Positions 1 through 5,509 of a stretch of DNA of 6,322 nucleotides are shown one piece after another (the first letter of the stretch is position 1; the number at the start of each line of letters is the position of its first letter). The notes under the pieces are model-generated. The model had not been told where the DNA came from. It was given only the letters and a program-made list of their open reading frames with translations, and did no database searches. Source of the stretch: Chloroflexota bacterium (GTDB lineage Bacteria > Chloroflexota > Dehalococcoidia > SM23-28-2); NCBI GenBank assembly GCA_030691665.1, contig JAUYDU010000460.1, positions 1-6,322 on the forward strand, written 5' to 3'. The translations under genes and the position numbers were made by a program.

Positions 1-138
1 GGCCCGGTGGAACTGAGTGGAGGGACTCCCTTACGGCTCATTGACCGACCGAGGTCGGAACCAGTAGCTCCGATTGACGGAGTCTGGAGGCAGCGCCAAG
101 CGGAGCGCAACCTCGGATAACAGGTCTACGGGACAAGC
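1..138. other. Non-coding left edge with short inverted repeats
   Basis: No convincing gene is seen here. The minus-strand integrase frame ends at 139-141, and none of the three minus-strand frames across this stretch continues an integrase. Perfect short inverted repeats are visible: CCGACC/GGTCGG at 45-50 and 53-58; CTCCG/CGGAG at 68-72 and 78-82 (5-base loop); and CCGAGGT/ACCTCGG at 49-55 and 110-116, which encloses the second. Sites next to an integrase gene are often attachment sites, so this may be an att region or the scar of a recombination event that removed the rest of the integrase. That is inference; no second copy of a core sequence is seen in the window. Confidence 0.35.
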
Positions 139-495
139 TCAGTAGTGCTGTAGGTGGTCGGGCGCGAGTTGGGCCAAAGGAATGTTACCGAGGGTGGGTG
201 TAAGGTGCTTTCGGACGATGTGCTCATACCCCTCGGCTGTCAGAGGGGCCACGTTTGGCCGTACATAGTCAGTCAGCCATCGCTCCAGGAAGTCGCCCAC
301 GGTGAGTTTCGTGGGCTTGACATACCCGCTCTTGTCAAGCTCGGTCAGTATCTCGGCCAGGCGCTTCTCGGCGTCGCGCTTGGTGCCCTTCACGGATACC
401 CACTGCTGGCGGCGCTTGCCCGTGGCTGGATCTCTCCCCACATCTACAACGATGGTCCAAGAGTTCTCGCCTCTTTTCGTCAAGTGACCGCGCAT
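139..495 (-). pseudogene. Tyrosine recombinase/integrase, N-terminal part only (no catalytic domain)
   Basis: The 118 residues match the front of phage-type tyrosine integrases. Residues 1-45 resemble the arm-type DNA-binding domain (beta-rich, W-x-I-V-V-D-V-G then GKRRQQW, ending in a helix that contains RDAEKRLAEIL). Residues 64-118 are the start of the SAM-like core-binding domain (LTVGDFLERWL; LTAEGYEHIVRKHLTPTLG; ending HLQHY). Full-length relatives are usually about 350-400 residues and carry the catalytic Arg...His-x-x-Arg...Tyr residues, all missing here. A TGA stop follows the usual LQ-x-Y motif, and the remaining 138 bases show no continuation in any frame. The start is well supported: AGAGGAGG lies a few bases upstream of ATG. 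It follows the HTH gene by 21 bases on the same strand, so the two are probably cotranscribed. It could be a decayed integrase or, less likely, a retained DNA-binding remnant acting as a regulator. Confidence 0.75.
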
Positions 496-516
496 CGGCT
501 TCCTCCTCTTCTCACT

Positions 517-1365
517 CTATGGCACTGGGCAGAATTGGCAGTGTTCCGTTATCAGCATCTTGTCAAGACGGGGTGGGGTAAGCAGCTCCTCGAGCTTCTC
601 GTATGCACCGTCGAACTCGACTAGCCACTGGCCGAGGCCCCTAGCACGCTGCTTCCAGCCCGGCTCTTGAAGAAGGACGCGAACGCAAACCTTTGCCTTC
701 TCTTCGATCTGGTCGTGCATGTCCACCCACCAATCCCCTGTCGTCCAGCCGATAGCGTGCTTCGCTGCTGCCTCCAAGTACGCGCTGGGCACATCCTTAC
801 TTCGAGCGTACTCCACCAACTGCTGCCAGGCGTTCGAGTAGCTCGCTGCGGCCTGGTTCCACCCCTTCACGCGCGCCGCGAGGTCGGGGACGTGGGATCT
901 TAGTCCCTCAACAACAGCGCGAGCCCTCCGTGTGGCCTGGCGCTCCGCCACCGCCTGTCTGAGTTCAAGCTCCGACTCTTGGGCTTTGTCTTCTGGACTC
1001 CCCTCGGGATAGGGGACAAGCACAGGTTGAGCCCTAAACTGCGCCGACAACTTGGCATGGAGGAGCGTTTCAATACGAGCGTCCACGGGCAACAGCCTGC
1101 GCCTCACGGATGGACTGGCAGCAAGCTCCAACAGCGCCTCTGCCGCCTTTCGCATCTCCTCCACGTGGATGCGAAAGAGCCCCAGCAACTCGGCGCTCCG
1201 GGCGGCAGCCGCGACAGACTGGTGTTCTCCATGTTCCCTAACGATCCGTGCCACCGCACGGCGGTCCAGTTTCTCATCACGTCCTATGCTGACGTAGCTG
1301 TCGCCCCGCTTTCGCCTCTCGATGATGCGGGCCATCGTGTCGGGGGGAACCTCGTACCATCGCAT
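517..1365 (-). CDS. HTH-domain protein with alpha-helical body and C-terminal CxxCP tail, possible regulator
   Basis: The 282 residues begin with a probable helix-turn-helix of the resolvase/transposase type at residues 8-45 (MARIIERRKRGDSYVSIGRD, then DRRAVARIVREH), so DNA binding is likely. The rest is largely helical and charged, with a possible coiled coil around 125-155 and a Trp-rich stretch near 206-214. It ends with C276-x-x-C279-P, a possible half zinc site. No enzymatic motif is seen. ATG at 1365 is chosen because AGGAGG sits five bases upstream. The gene is read away from the xis-like gene, from a divergent promoter region, and precedes the truncated integrase. By position it could be the repressor or regulator of the element, but the length and helical body are unlike classic cI-type repressors. 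The family is not one I can name. Confidence 0.7.
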   Translation of the reverse strand: MRWYEVPPDTMARIIERRKRGDSYVSIGRDEKLDRRAVARIVREHGEHQSVAAAARSAELLGLFRIHVEEMRKAAEALLELAASPSVRRRLLPVDARIETLLHAKLSAQFRAQPVLVPYPEGSPEDKAQESELELRQAVAERQATRRARAVVEGLRSHVPDLAARVKGWNQAAASYSNAWQQLVEYARSKDVPSAYLEAAAKHAIGWTTGDWWVDMHDQIEEKAKVCVRVLLQEPGWKQRARGLGQWLVEFDGAYEKLEELLTPPRLDKMLITEHCQFCPVP

Positions 1366-1382
1366 ACTGCCTCCTGTCGGGT

Positions 1383-1411
1383 ATTATGCCACATGGCTGC
1401 CAAGTTGACAC
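1383..1411 (-). promoter_or_regulatory. Candidate leftward promoter for the HTH/integrase pair
   Basis: Read on the minus strand, a -35-like GTGTCA (complement of 1406-1411) is followed after exactly 17 bases by a -10-like CATAAT (complement of 1383-1388). The predicted start near 1376 leaves only a very short leader that just contains the AGGAGG of the gene starting at 1365. The -35 shares bases with the rightward promoter, so the two should compete or be co-regulated. This is matched to sigma70 consensus by eye. Confidence 0.4.
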
Positions 1412-1434
1412 TATTCTCTCCCCCGCCCTAGTAT
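1405..1434 (+). promoter_or_regulatory. Rightward sigma70-type promoter of the xis/primase operon
   Basis: A perfect -35 TTGACA (1405-1410), an 18-base spacer and a -10 TAGTAT (1429-1434) predict transcription from about 1441. This lies upstream of the xis-like ATG at 1470 and its GGAGGT site at 1457-1462. It also argues against the longer reading frame that opens at 1386, inside the promoter. Confidence 0.6.
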
Positions 1435-1469
1435 TTGTCAAGATGGTGGGTGAGATGGAGGTCAGCATC

Positions 1470-1661
1470 ATGAGCCAGGAGCATATGGAGCGGCGCACGC
1501 GCAGTGTGAGAGAGGCAGCGGACATCGTGGGCATCTCAGAGAGTAAATTCTGGGAGTTGGTGTGGAGCCGAAAGGTACGCGCGATCTACGTTGGTAGACG
1601 GTGCTTGATTCCGATTGATGCGATCGAGGAGTTGCTCAAGACGGGCACACGTGAGGACTAG
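1470..1661 (+). CDS. Excisionase-like / MerR-type helix-turn-helix protein
   Basis: A 63-residue protein of the small HTH_17 (excisionase or binding-domain) type. Residues 11-27 (RSVREAADIVGISESKF) form the helix-turn-helix, followed by W-x-L-V-W-S-R-K-V-R-A-I-Y-V-G-R and R-C-L-I-P-I-D-A-I-E-E-L-L, the typical short beta wing and last helix. Such proteins bend DNA during excision or act as small transcription regulators. The frame is open from 1386, but ATG at 1470 is chosen because GGAGGT lies seven bases before it and a good promoter ends at 1434. The gene is two bases upstream of the primase-helicase start (TAG-GT-ATG), so the two form an operon. Next to an integrase remnant, an excisionase or directionality role is the natural inference; a replication or copy-control regulator is also possible. 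Confidence 0.75.
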   Translation: MSQEHMERRTRSVREAADIVGISESKFWELVWSRKVRAIYVGRRCLIPIDAIEELLKTGTRED

Positions 1662-1663
1662 GT

Positions 1664-3883
1664 ATGCAGCCAGCTGCTTCAGATGCAGCGGATGGCCCGG
1701 TCTTCTCATCTGCCATCCCTGATCTCCTGGCCGACCACTACCGCCAACTGCGGGCCTCGGCCATAAGCGACGAGGTGATCCGGGAGCGCGGCTACCGAAC
1801 GGCCATGGGCAAGACCCTGCTGAAGGAGCTGGGCTTCGCCTCATCACAGCAGCGAGCGCAGGCCCTCGTCGTCCCCCTCCATGGCGTGGACGGCGCCGCC
1901 GCCGGATGCCAGGTGCGCCCCGACCATCCCCGCAAGGACAACCGTGGGCGCATCGTGAAGTACGAGACCCCGGCTGGCAGCGCCGGCCGCCTGGACGTCC
2001 CGCCCCACTGCAGGGACTCTTTGGCCGACCCATCAGTCCCCATCCTCGTCACCGAAGGCGCCAAGAAGGCCGACGCCCTGGCATCGGCGGGGGCCTGCGC
2101 CCTGAACATCTCCGGGGTGTGGAACTGGAAGGCCAGGAACAGGTTCGGCGGCGTCACCGTGAGCGCCGAGCTGGACTACGTGGCATGGAAGGGGCCCCAC
2201 GGCCCCAGGCAGGCCTACCTCGCCTTCGACTCCGACGTCGTGGAGAAGGAGGGCGTCAGGGCCGCCCTGGAGCGCCTCGCCGCCCATCTCCGGCGCCGGG
2301 GCGCCGCCGTCTCCCTGGTGCGCCTCCCTCCGGGCCCCGAGGGCGCCAAGGTGGGGGTGGACGACTTCCTCGCCTTGGGCCACACGCTCTCGGACGTCTA
2401 CTCCCTGGCCAAGCCCATGGAGGAGGAGCCGACCCCAGAGAACGCCATGGCCCAGCGCTCCAGGGACATCGTGGCGGACATGGCGGCCAGGGGGAGCTTC
2501 GTCTCCGCCGAGGGTAGGCGCTACTACTTCGACGAGCTGACCCGCGCCCTCTGCGAGATAGGCGACTTCGGCTTCAAGGTCATCGCCAACGCCCGCTACG
2601 GCGTCAACGCCTCGGAGCGCTTCTACAACTACTTGCTCCAGGACGTGGAGGTCTACGCCCACCTGAAGGGTGAGTCCGCCACGGTGCGTCAGCACAGCCA
2701 CTACGACCCTGACTCCAACCAGGCGCTCATAGACGGCGGCAACGGGAGGGTCTACGTCCTGGACGGGAAGAAGGTCTCCCTGGCCCGGAACGGCGACCAC
2801 GGCGTCCTCTTCCTCCCCGTACCCGACTACGAGGCCTGGGAGTACGAGCCCGGGAGCCAGGGCGCCATAGAGTCGGCCGTGCTGGGCCGCCTGAACTTCG
2901 TTCCCGGAGGCGAGGTCGTCTACACCCCCGACGAGCAGCGGCTCCTGTTTCTCTGCTGGTGGATAGGGCTCTACTTCGAGACGGTGCAGCCCACCAAGGC
3001 GATACCTCTCGCTCTCGGGCCCAAGGGCAGCGGCAAGACCTCGGCCTTCAGGAGGGTGGGCAAGGCCCTCTTCGGCAGGAGGTTCGAGGTGACCCCCATC
3101 GAGAGGGAAGAGGACTACACGGCGGCCATAACCAACTCCCCCTTCGTGGTCTTCGACAACGTGGACGGGCGATTGAAGTGGCTCAACGACGCCCTGGCCC
3201 GCACGGCCACGGGCCACGCGGTGCGCAGGCGGAAGCTCTACACTACCAACGAGCTGGAGACCTTCTGGCCCCGGGCCTTCGTGGCCCTGACCGCCAGGAC
3301 TCCACGGTTCCGGCGAGACGACGTCTCCGAGAGGCTCCTGCTCTTCCGGATGGAGCGGCTCCCCTCCTTCGGCTCCGAGTACCAGGAGATGGCGCGGGTG
3401 CTGGATTCAAGGAACGCCGTCCTATCGGAGTTGGCAGACGCGGTGAACGCCACCATCAGGACGCCGAGGCCATCCTCCATACCCGGGACCGTGCGGCTGG
3501 CGGACTTCGCGGCGGTGGCGATGCGGATAGCCACGGCGCTGGGCGTGAGTTCTCGCATGGAGTCCATCCTCCGGCGGCTGCCCACGGACCAAGCGGCCTA
3601 TGCCGTGGAGGAGGACGCCCTCTATCACGTGCTGGACTCGTGGCTCTCGGGCACGGGGCCAGGGGGCGCCCCCAACGAAGGGCGGTGGGTCACCACCACG
3701 GCGCTCTTGGGGGAGCTGCAGGCCATCGCCGACGTGGACGGAGTCCGCCTGGGCATCGAGGGGGCCCAGTCCCTGGGGCGGCGCATCCAGCTCACCCAGG
3801 ACACTCTCACCAACTACTTCGTCATAGAGCGGGACTGCACGAGGAGGAGCAGCACGTGGCGGTTCACCAGGAGGCAGGCGTGA
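1664..3883 (+). CDS. Primase-helicase fusion: DUF3854/TOPRIM-like domain plus AAA/SF3-like ATPase
   Basis: The 739 residues combine two replication activities. Residues about 20-245 look like the DUF3854/TOPRIM-like domain of mobile-element primases: VTEGAKKADAL with E131, AYLAFDSD with D189 and D191 (the TOPRIM Glu and Asp-x-Asp), and KVGVDDFLA at 229-237. Residues about 425-565 form a P-loop ATPase like SF3/phage helicases: Walker A GPKGSGKT (452-459), Walker B FVVFDN (494-499), a sensor-like strand FVALTARTPRF, and arginine-finger candidates in RRDDVSERLLLFRME. The C-terminal 650-737 resembles a winged helix and could bind the origin. No N-terminal zinc-binding primase domain is seen. The protein would prime and unwind DNA at the element's origin, and the iterons immediately downstream fit that. 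Its stop TGA overlaps a possible GTG start at 3880. Codons are GC-rich with many AGG and ATA. Start at 1664 follows GAGGA at moderate spacing. Confidence 0.85.
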   Translation: MQPAASDAADGPVFSSAIPDLLADHYRQLRASAISDEVIRERGYRTAMGKTLLKELGFASSQQRAQALVVPLHGVDGAAAGCQVRPDHPRKDNRGRIVKYETPAGSAGRLDVPPHCRDSLADPSVPILVTEGAKKADALASAGACALNISGVWNWKARNRFGGVTVSAELDYVAWKGPHGPRQAYLAFDSDVVEKEGVRAALERLAAHLRRRGAAVSLVRLPPGPEGAKVGVDDFLALGHTLSDVYSLAKPMEEEPTPENAMAQRSRDIVADMAARGSFVSAEGRRYYFDELTRALCEIGDFGFKVIANARYGVNASERFYNYLLQDVEVYAHLKGESATVRQHSHYDPDSNQALIDGGNGRVYVLDGKKVSLARNGDHGVLFLPVPDYEAWEYEPGSQGAIESAVLGRLNFVPGGEVVYTPDEQRLLFLCWWIGLYFETVQPTKAIPLALGPKGSGKTSAFRRVGKALFGRRFEVTPIEREEDYTAAITNSPFVVFDNVDGRLKWLNDALARTATGHAVRRRKLYTTNELETFWPRAFVALTARTPRFRRDDVSERLLLFRMERLPSFGSEYQEMARVLDSRNAVLSELADAVNATIRTPRPSSIPGTVRLADFAAVAMRIATALGVSSRMESILRRLPTDQAAYAVEEDALYHVLDSWLSGTGPGGAPNEGRWVTTTALLGELQAIADVDGVRLGIEGAQSLGRRIQLTQDTLTNYFVIERDCTRRSSTWRFTRRQA

Positions 3884-4194
3884 AGCTGTACAGAGCACCA
3901 CACATCATCATCACCACACGCGCTGTGAAAACTTTGGGCAAAACACTTGCCACACTTGCCACGCAGATATGGACTCATATGTGGCAAGTCGTTGGGGACT
4001 TGCCACGTTTATATCTGGCACTTGCAACGCCACTTGCAACGGCCACCGCCGGAGGAGGTCTGCCCCTGTGGCAAGTGGTGGCAAGTCGTTGCAAGTCGCG
4101 GGGCCACTTGCCACATACGATTCTGGGCTTCTCCAGATACACCGTGGCAAGTGTGGCAAGTGTTTTCTTCCTGAACGGTAGCGAAGTGTGGTGA
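3880..4194 (+). CDS. Possible 104-aa protein encoded across the iteron array
   Basis: A reading frame starts with GTG overlapping the primase stop (GTGA at 3880-3883), preceded by a perfect AGGAGG (3869-3874) at five bases, and ends with TGA overlapping the next ATG (TGATG at 4192-4196). Its sequence is a translation of the iterons: TLATLAT from one orientation, VASVAS from the other, WQVV between. No domain or signal sequence is recognised, and codon use is less GC-biased than in the primase. The overlaps and the ribosome site suggest a translationally coupled gene. On the other hand, AGGAGG also encodes part of the primase C-terminus, and repeats of nine bases stay open in any frame that avoids a stop. 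It may be only a chance frame through an origin. Confidence 0.35.
   Translation: MKLYRAPHIIITTRAVKTLGKTLATLATQIWTHMWQVVGDLPRLYLALATPLATATAGGGLPLWQVVASRCKSRGHLPHTILGFSRYTVASVASVFFLNGSEVW
3940..4166. repeat. Twelve-unit iteron array, candidate replication origin
   Basis: Nine copies of the 9-mer GTGGCAAGT/ACTTGCCAC and three of the variant GTTGCAAGT/ACTTGCAAC are present. ACTTGC(C/A)AC units: 3945-3953, 3954-3962, 3998-4006, 4020-4028, 4032-4040, 4106-4114. GT(G/T)GCAAGT units: 3981-3989, 4068-4076, 4078-4086, 4088-4096, 4144-4152, 4153-4161. The variants are at 4020, 4032 and 4088. The outermost pairs lie in a perfect 24-bp inverted repeat (3940-3963 with 4143-4166). The order of orientations reads the same from both ends, with dyad centres near 4047-4054. 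Iterons of this kind bind a replication initiator; the primase-helicase just upstream, with its possible winged helix, is the likely partner. The repeats are seen directly; origin function is inferred. Confidence 0.8.
3964..4017. repeat. Nested inverted repeat inside the iteron array
   Basis: GTGGCAAGTC (3981-3990) and GACTTGCCAC (3997-4006) form a perfect 10-bp inverted repeat around a six-base loop. It is nested inside a second perfect pair, CAGATAT (3964-3970) and ATATCTG (4011-4017). The outer arms and the flanking CATAT/TTTATAT stretches are AT-richer than the surroundings, so this could be where the duplex opens or extrudes. Confidence 0.6.
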
Positions 4195-4532
4195 TGGTGA
4201 TGAAGGCTGAGTTCCTGGACAGGCTGAAGGCGGGGCAGCCCCCCGAGACCGAGCAGGACCGGAAGCGGCGGGAGGCCGCGCGGGACCGGCTGCTGGAGCG
4301 GCTCCGCGTCGGCTCCGACTGGCTGCGGGAGTTGAACGAGCGGCTGTGCCGGGAGGAGGATGTCGTGGCAGCCCTCGGAAGCCGGTACGCCGAAGCGCTT
4401 GACCAGTGGGAGTCCCTGGAGCGGCTGGTGAGGGAGCTGTACGGGTGGGAGGGGTGCGTCTTCGGCCTGGGCAACCGCTGCCCGCCCGACGCGGTGGTCC
4501 GGTGCGCCTTCTGTGGTGGACGTGGATTATGA
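4194..4532 (+). CDS. Small helical protein with C-terminal four-cysteine cluster, unknown function
   Basis: A protein of about 112 residues, not recognised. The first two thirds are charged and helical (DRLKAGQPPETEQDRKRREA, then a coiled-coil-like stretch through LERLVRELYGW). The end carries four cysteines in the spacing C-x7-C-x7-C-x2-C (ending CAFCGG), a plausible zinc-binding knuckle that could bind nucleic acid or a partner protein. ATG at 4194 overlaps the stop of the preceding frame (TGATG). GTG at 4188 and ATG at 4200 are alternatives in the same frame, and none has a clear ribosome binding site, so translational coupling is possible. GC-rich third positions support coding. Its place directly after the origin fits an accessory replication or copy-control protein, but there is no direct evidence. 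Confidence 0.55.
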   Translation: MVMKAEFLDRLKAGQPPETEQDRKRREAARDRLLERLRVGSDWLRELNERLCREEDVVAALGSRYAEALDQWESLERLVRELYGWEGCVFGLGNRCPPDAVVRCAFCGGRGL

Positions 4533-4701
4533 AGCGCCTGGCCCGGGCTAGGTTCACTGCTTAGCCTTGCCCAGGTGCTGGGCCCAGTGTGTGGCGGCAG
4601 GCGGTGGATGGCAGGTGGCGCCCTCCTGGTGCCAGAGCCCGGTGATGGACTGTGGGGGCCTCGAGTGGTCCTTGCCAACGTCTCGAACAGACCGGGTTGC
4701 G

Positions 4702-4923
4702 ATGGTTCAGGAGATGATAGTGACCCAGAAGGTAACGGTGGAGTTGAACCAACTCGTCCAAGAACTCGCCGCCCAGCTCCAGCGGGAGACGGAGCAGGCG
4801 CTTGTGGATGTGCTGCTTGGGGTCCGCTTGGAGATGGAGGCCACCCTCCTGGCCCAGATCCAGGAGATGATGAGCCTCGCACTGAGGCCCGTGTCCCCCG
4901 GTCCGGGTCCCAGGCGGAGGTAA
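4702..4923 (+). CDS. Small amphipathic helical protein, unknown function
   Basis: A protein of about 73 residues starting MVQEMIVTQKVTVELNQLVQ and continuing as one long amphipathic helix rich in Leu, Gln and Glu, ending in a Pro/Arg-rich tail (PGPGPRRR). It contains no cysteine and no recognised domain; oligomerisation through the helix is plausible. The frame is open further upstream (from TTG 4567, with an ATG at 4645), but the extra residues (Cys, Trp, Gly) do not look like the rest. ATG 4702 is therefore preferred, although no clear ribosome site precedes it; ATG 4714 is another option. GC-rich third positions support coding. The 169 bases before it (4533-4701) hold no other gene that I can support, only a palindrome CTGGGCCCAG at 4578-4587. 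Confidence 0.45.
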   Translation: MVQEMIVTQKVTVELNQLVQELAAQLQRETEQALVDVLLGVRLEMEATLLAQIQEMMSLALRPVSPGPGPRRR

Positions 4924-5107
4924 TCATGGCGGCGAGGGTCCAGGCGCTCCCCCTCGGGACATCCCGACTGGACTAGGCCCCCAGGTAGGGTGCCATAGGG
5001 GGGATGGGGGGTGACCCCTCCACTCTGGGATCCCCCTGTGGAAACTTATTCCGCCTATGGTATCGGGGATATGGTATTCGACATGGTATCAGGGAGGGGT
5101 ATAGGAG
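4924..5107. other. Intergenic region upstream of the ribbon-helix-helix gene
   Basis: No gene is supported here. It holds G-runs (4988-4990, 4998-5003, 5006-5011), the last running into a GGGG-TGA-CCCC hairpin at 5008-5018, then a less GC-rich stretch (about 5041-5090) with the direct repeats listed separately. The promoter of the 5108 gene probably lies here, but no good -35/-10 pair could be fixed by eye. Confidence 0.4.
5057..5090. promoter_or_regulatory. Three direct repeats ATGGTAT(C/T), candidate operator
   Basis: ATGGTATC (5057-5064), ATGGTATT (5071-5078) and ATGGTATC (5083-5090) recur at 14- and 12-base steps, ending 17 bases before the ATG of a ribbon-helix-helix-like protein. Proteins of that fold often bind short tandem operators and repress their own gene, so autoregulation is a reasonable inference. 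Nothing in the sequence proves binding. Confidence 0.4.
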
Positions 5108-5497
5108 ATGGCAAAGCGCAGGAAGAAGCCACCCAGCAGGCTAAGGTACGAGCTAGCTCACCCGGTGGTCACTTTCAGGCTGACGCCGGCGGCGCGTGAC
5201 CGGCTGAAGGCCGTGATGGCTGACGCAAGACTGTCGGCAGCGGAGTGGGTGAAGGTCCACCTGGATGAGGATGAGACGAAAGTCAATGCCATCGCCCGGG
5301 AGCTGGCTCTGGGGCGGGATGGGCTGGGCGAACAGATCAGGTCCAGGCGTAGGGACGTGGCCGAGGTGGAGCGCCTCCTGGGTGAGCGGCGCCGGAAGCT
5401 GGATGCCAGCTTGGACGAAGAGATGAACGCGGAGCGCCAGCGCAGGCTGGCCAGCCTTGAGACCCAAATCCGTGCCGAAGCGATGAGCAAGGGGTAG
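5108..5497 (+). CDS. Ribbon-helix-helix-like coiled-coil protein, first part of a possibly interrupted gene
   Basis: A 129-residue basic protein. Residues 18-51 (HPVVTFRLTPAARDRLKAVM, then SAAEWVKVHL) look like a ribbon-helix-helix DNA-binding unit: a short beta strand, then two helices with a turn. Residues 75-128 are a charged coiled coil (ERLLGERRRKLDASLDEEMN and following). ATG at 5108 is supported by GGGAGGGG (5092-5099) about eight bases upstream. The frame closes at amber TAG 5495-5497, but the same frame continues without another stop to 6134 and the coiled coil carries on across it, so this may be the N-terminal half of a protein of about 342 residues. Likely a DNA-binding regulator or segregation factor; the exact role is unknown. 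Confidence 0.65.
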   Translation: MAKRRKKPPSRLRYELAHPVVTFRLTPAARDRLKAVMADARLSAAEWVKVHLDEDETKVNAIARELALGRDGLGEQIRSRRRDVAEVERLLGERRRKLDASLDEEMNAERQRRLASLETQIRAEAMSKG

Positions 5498-5509
5498 GCG
5501 CTGGCCCGC

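Noticed and set aside
1..45. Group II intron domain V-like GAGCCGTA on the minus strand
   Set aside because: The matching 3' half (ACGGTTC) and the bulge pattern are missing, and no intron-encoded reverse transcriptase is present.
1386..1469. N-terminal extension of the xis-like protein
   Set aside because: It overlaps a strong promoter (TTGACA to TAGTAT), while ATG 1470 has GGAGGT at ideal distance and gives the normal family length.
2033..3217. Long minus-strand open frame (394 codons) opposite the primase-helicase
   Set aside because: It is antisense to a gene with clear Walker and TOPRIM motifs. Its composition (Gly, Val, Leu, Glu, Pro-rich) is what the complement of GC-rich codons gives, and no motif is seen.
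2959..3879. Upstream part of the frame that continues into the iteron region
   Set aside because: It is a shifted-frame shadow of the primase-helicase; only the part from GTG 3880 has start signals.
3940..4166. CRISPR array
   Set aside because: Units are only nine bases, occur in both orientations and at irregular short spacing; no cas gene is present.
3911..4927. Minus-strand open frame of 338 codons across the iterons and the small genes
   Set aside because: It is dominated by Ser, Pro and Arg, runs through the repeats and opposite better plus-strand genes, and shows no domain.
4575..4976. Alternative 133-codon frame overlapping the small helical protein
   Set aside because: It is Gly/Pro/Asp-rich without helical pattern; the 4702-4923 frame has the better codon positions and protein-like sequence.
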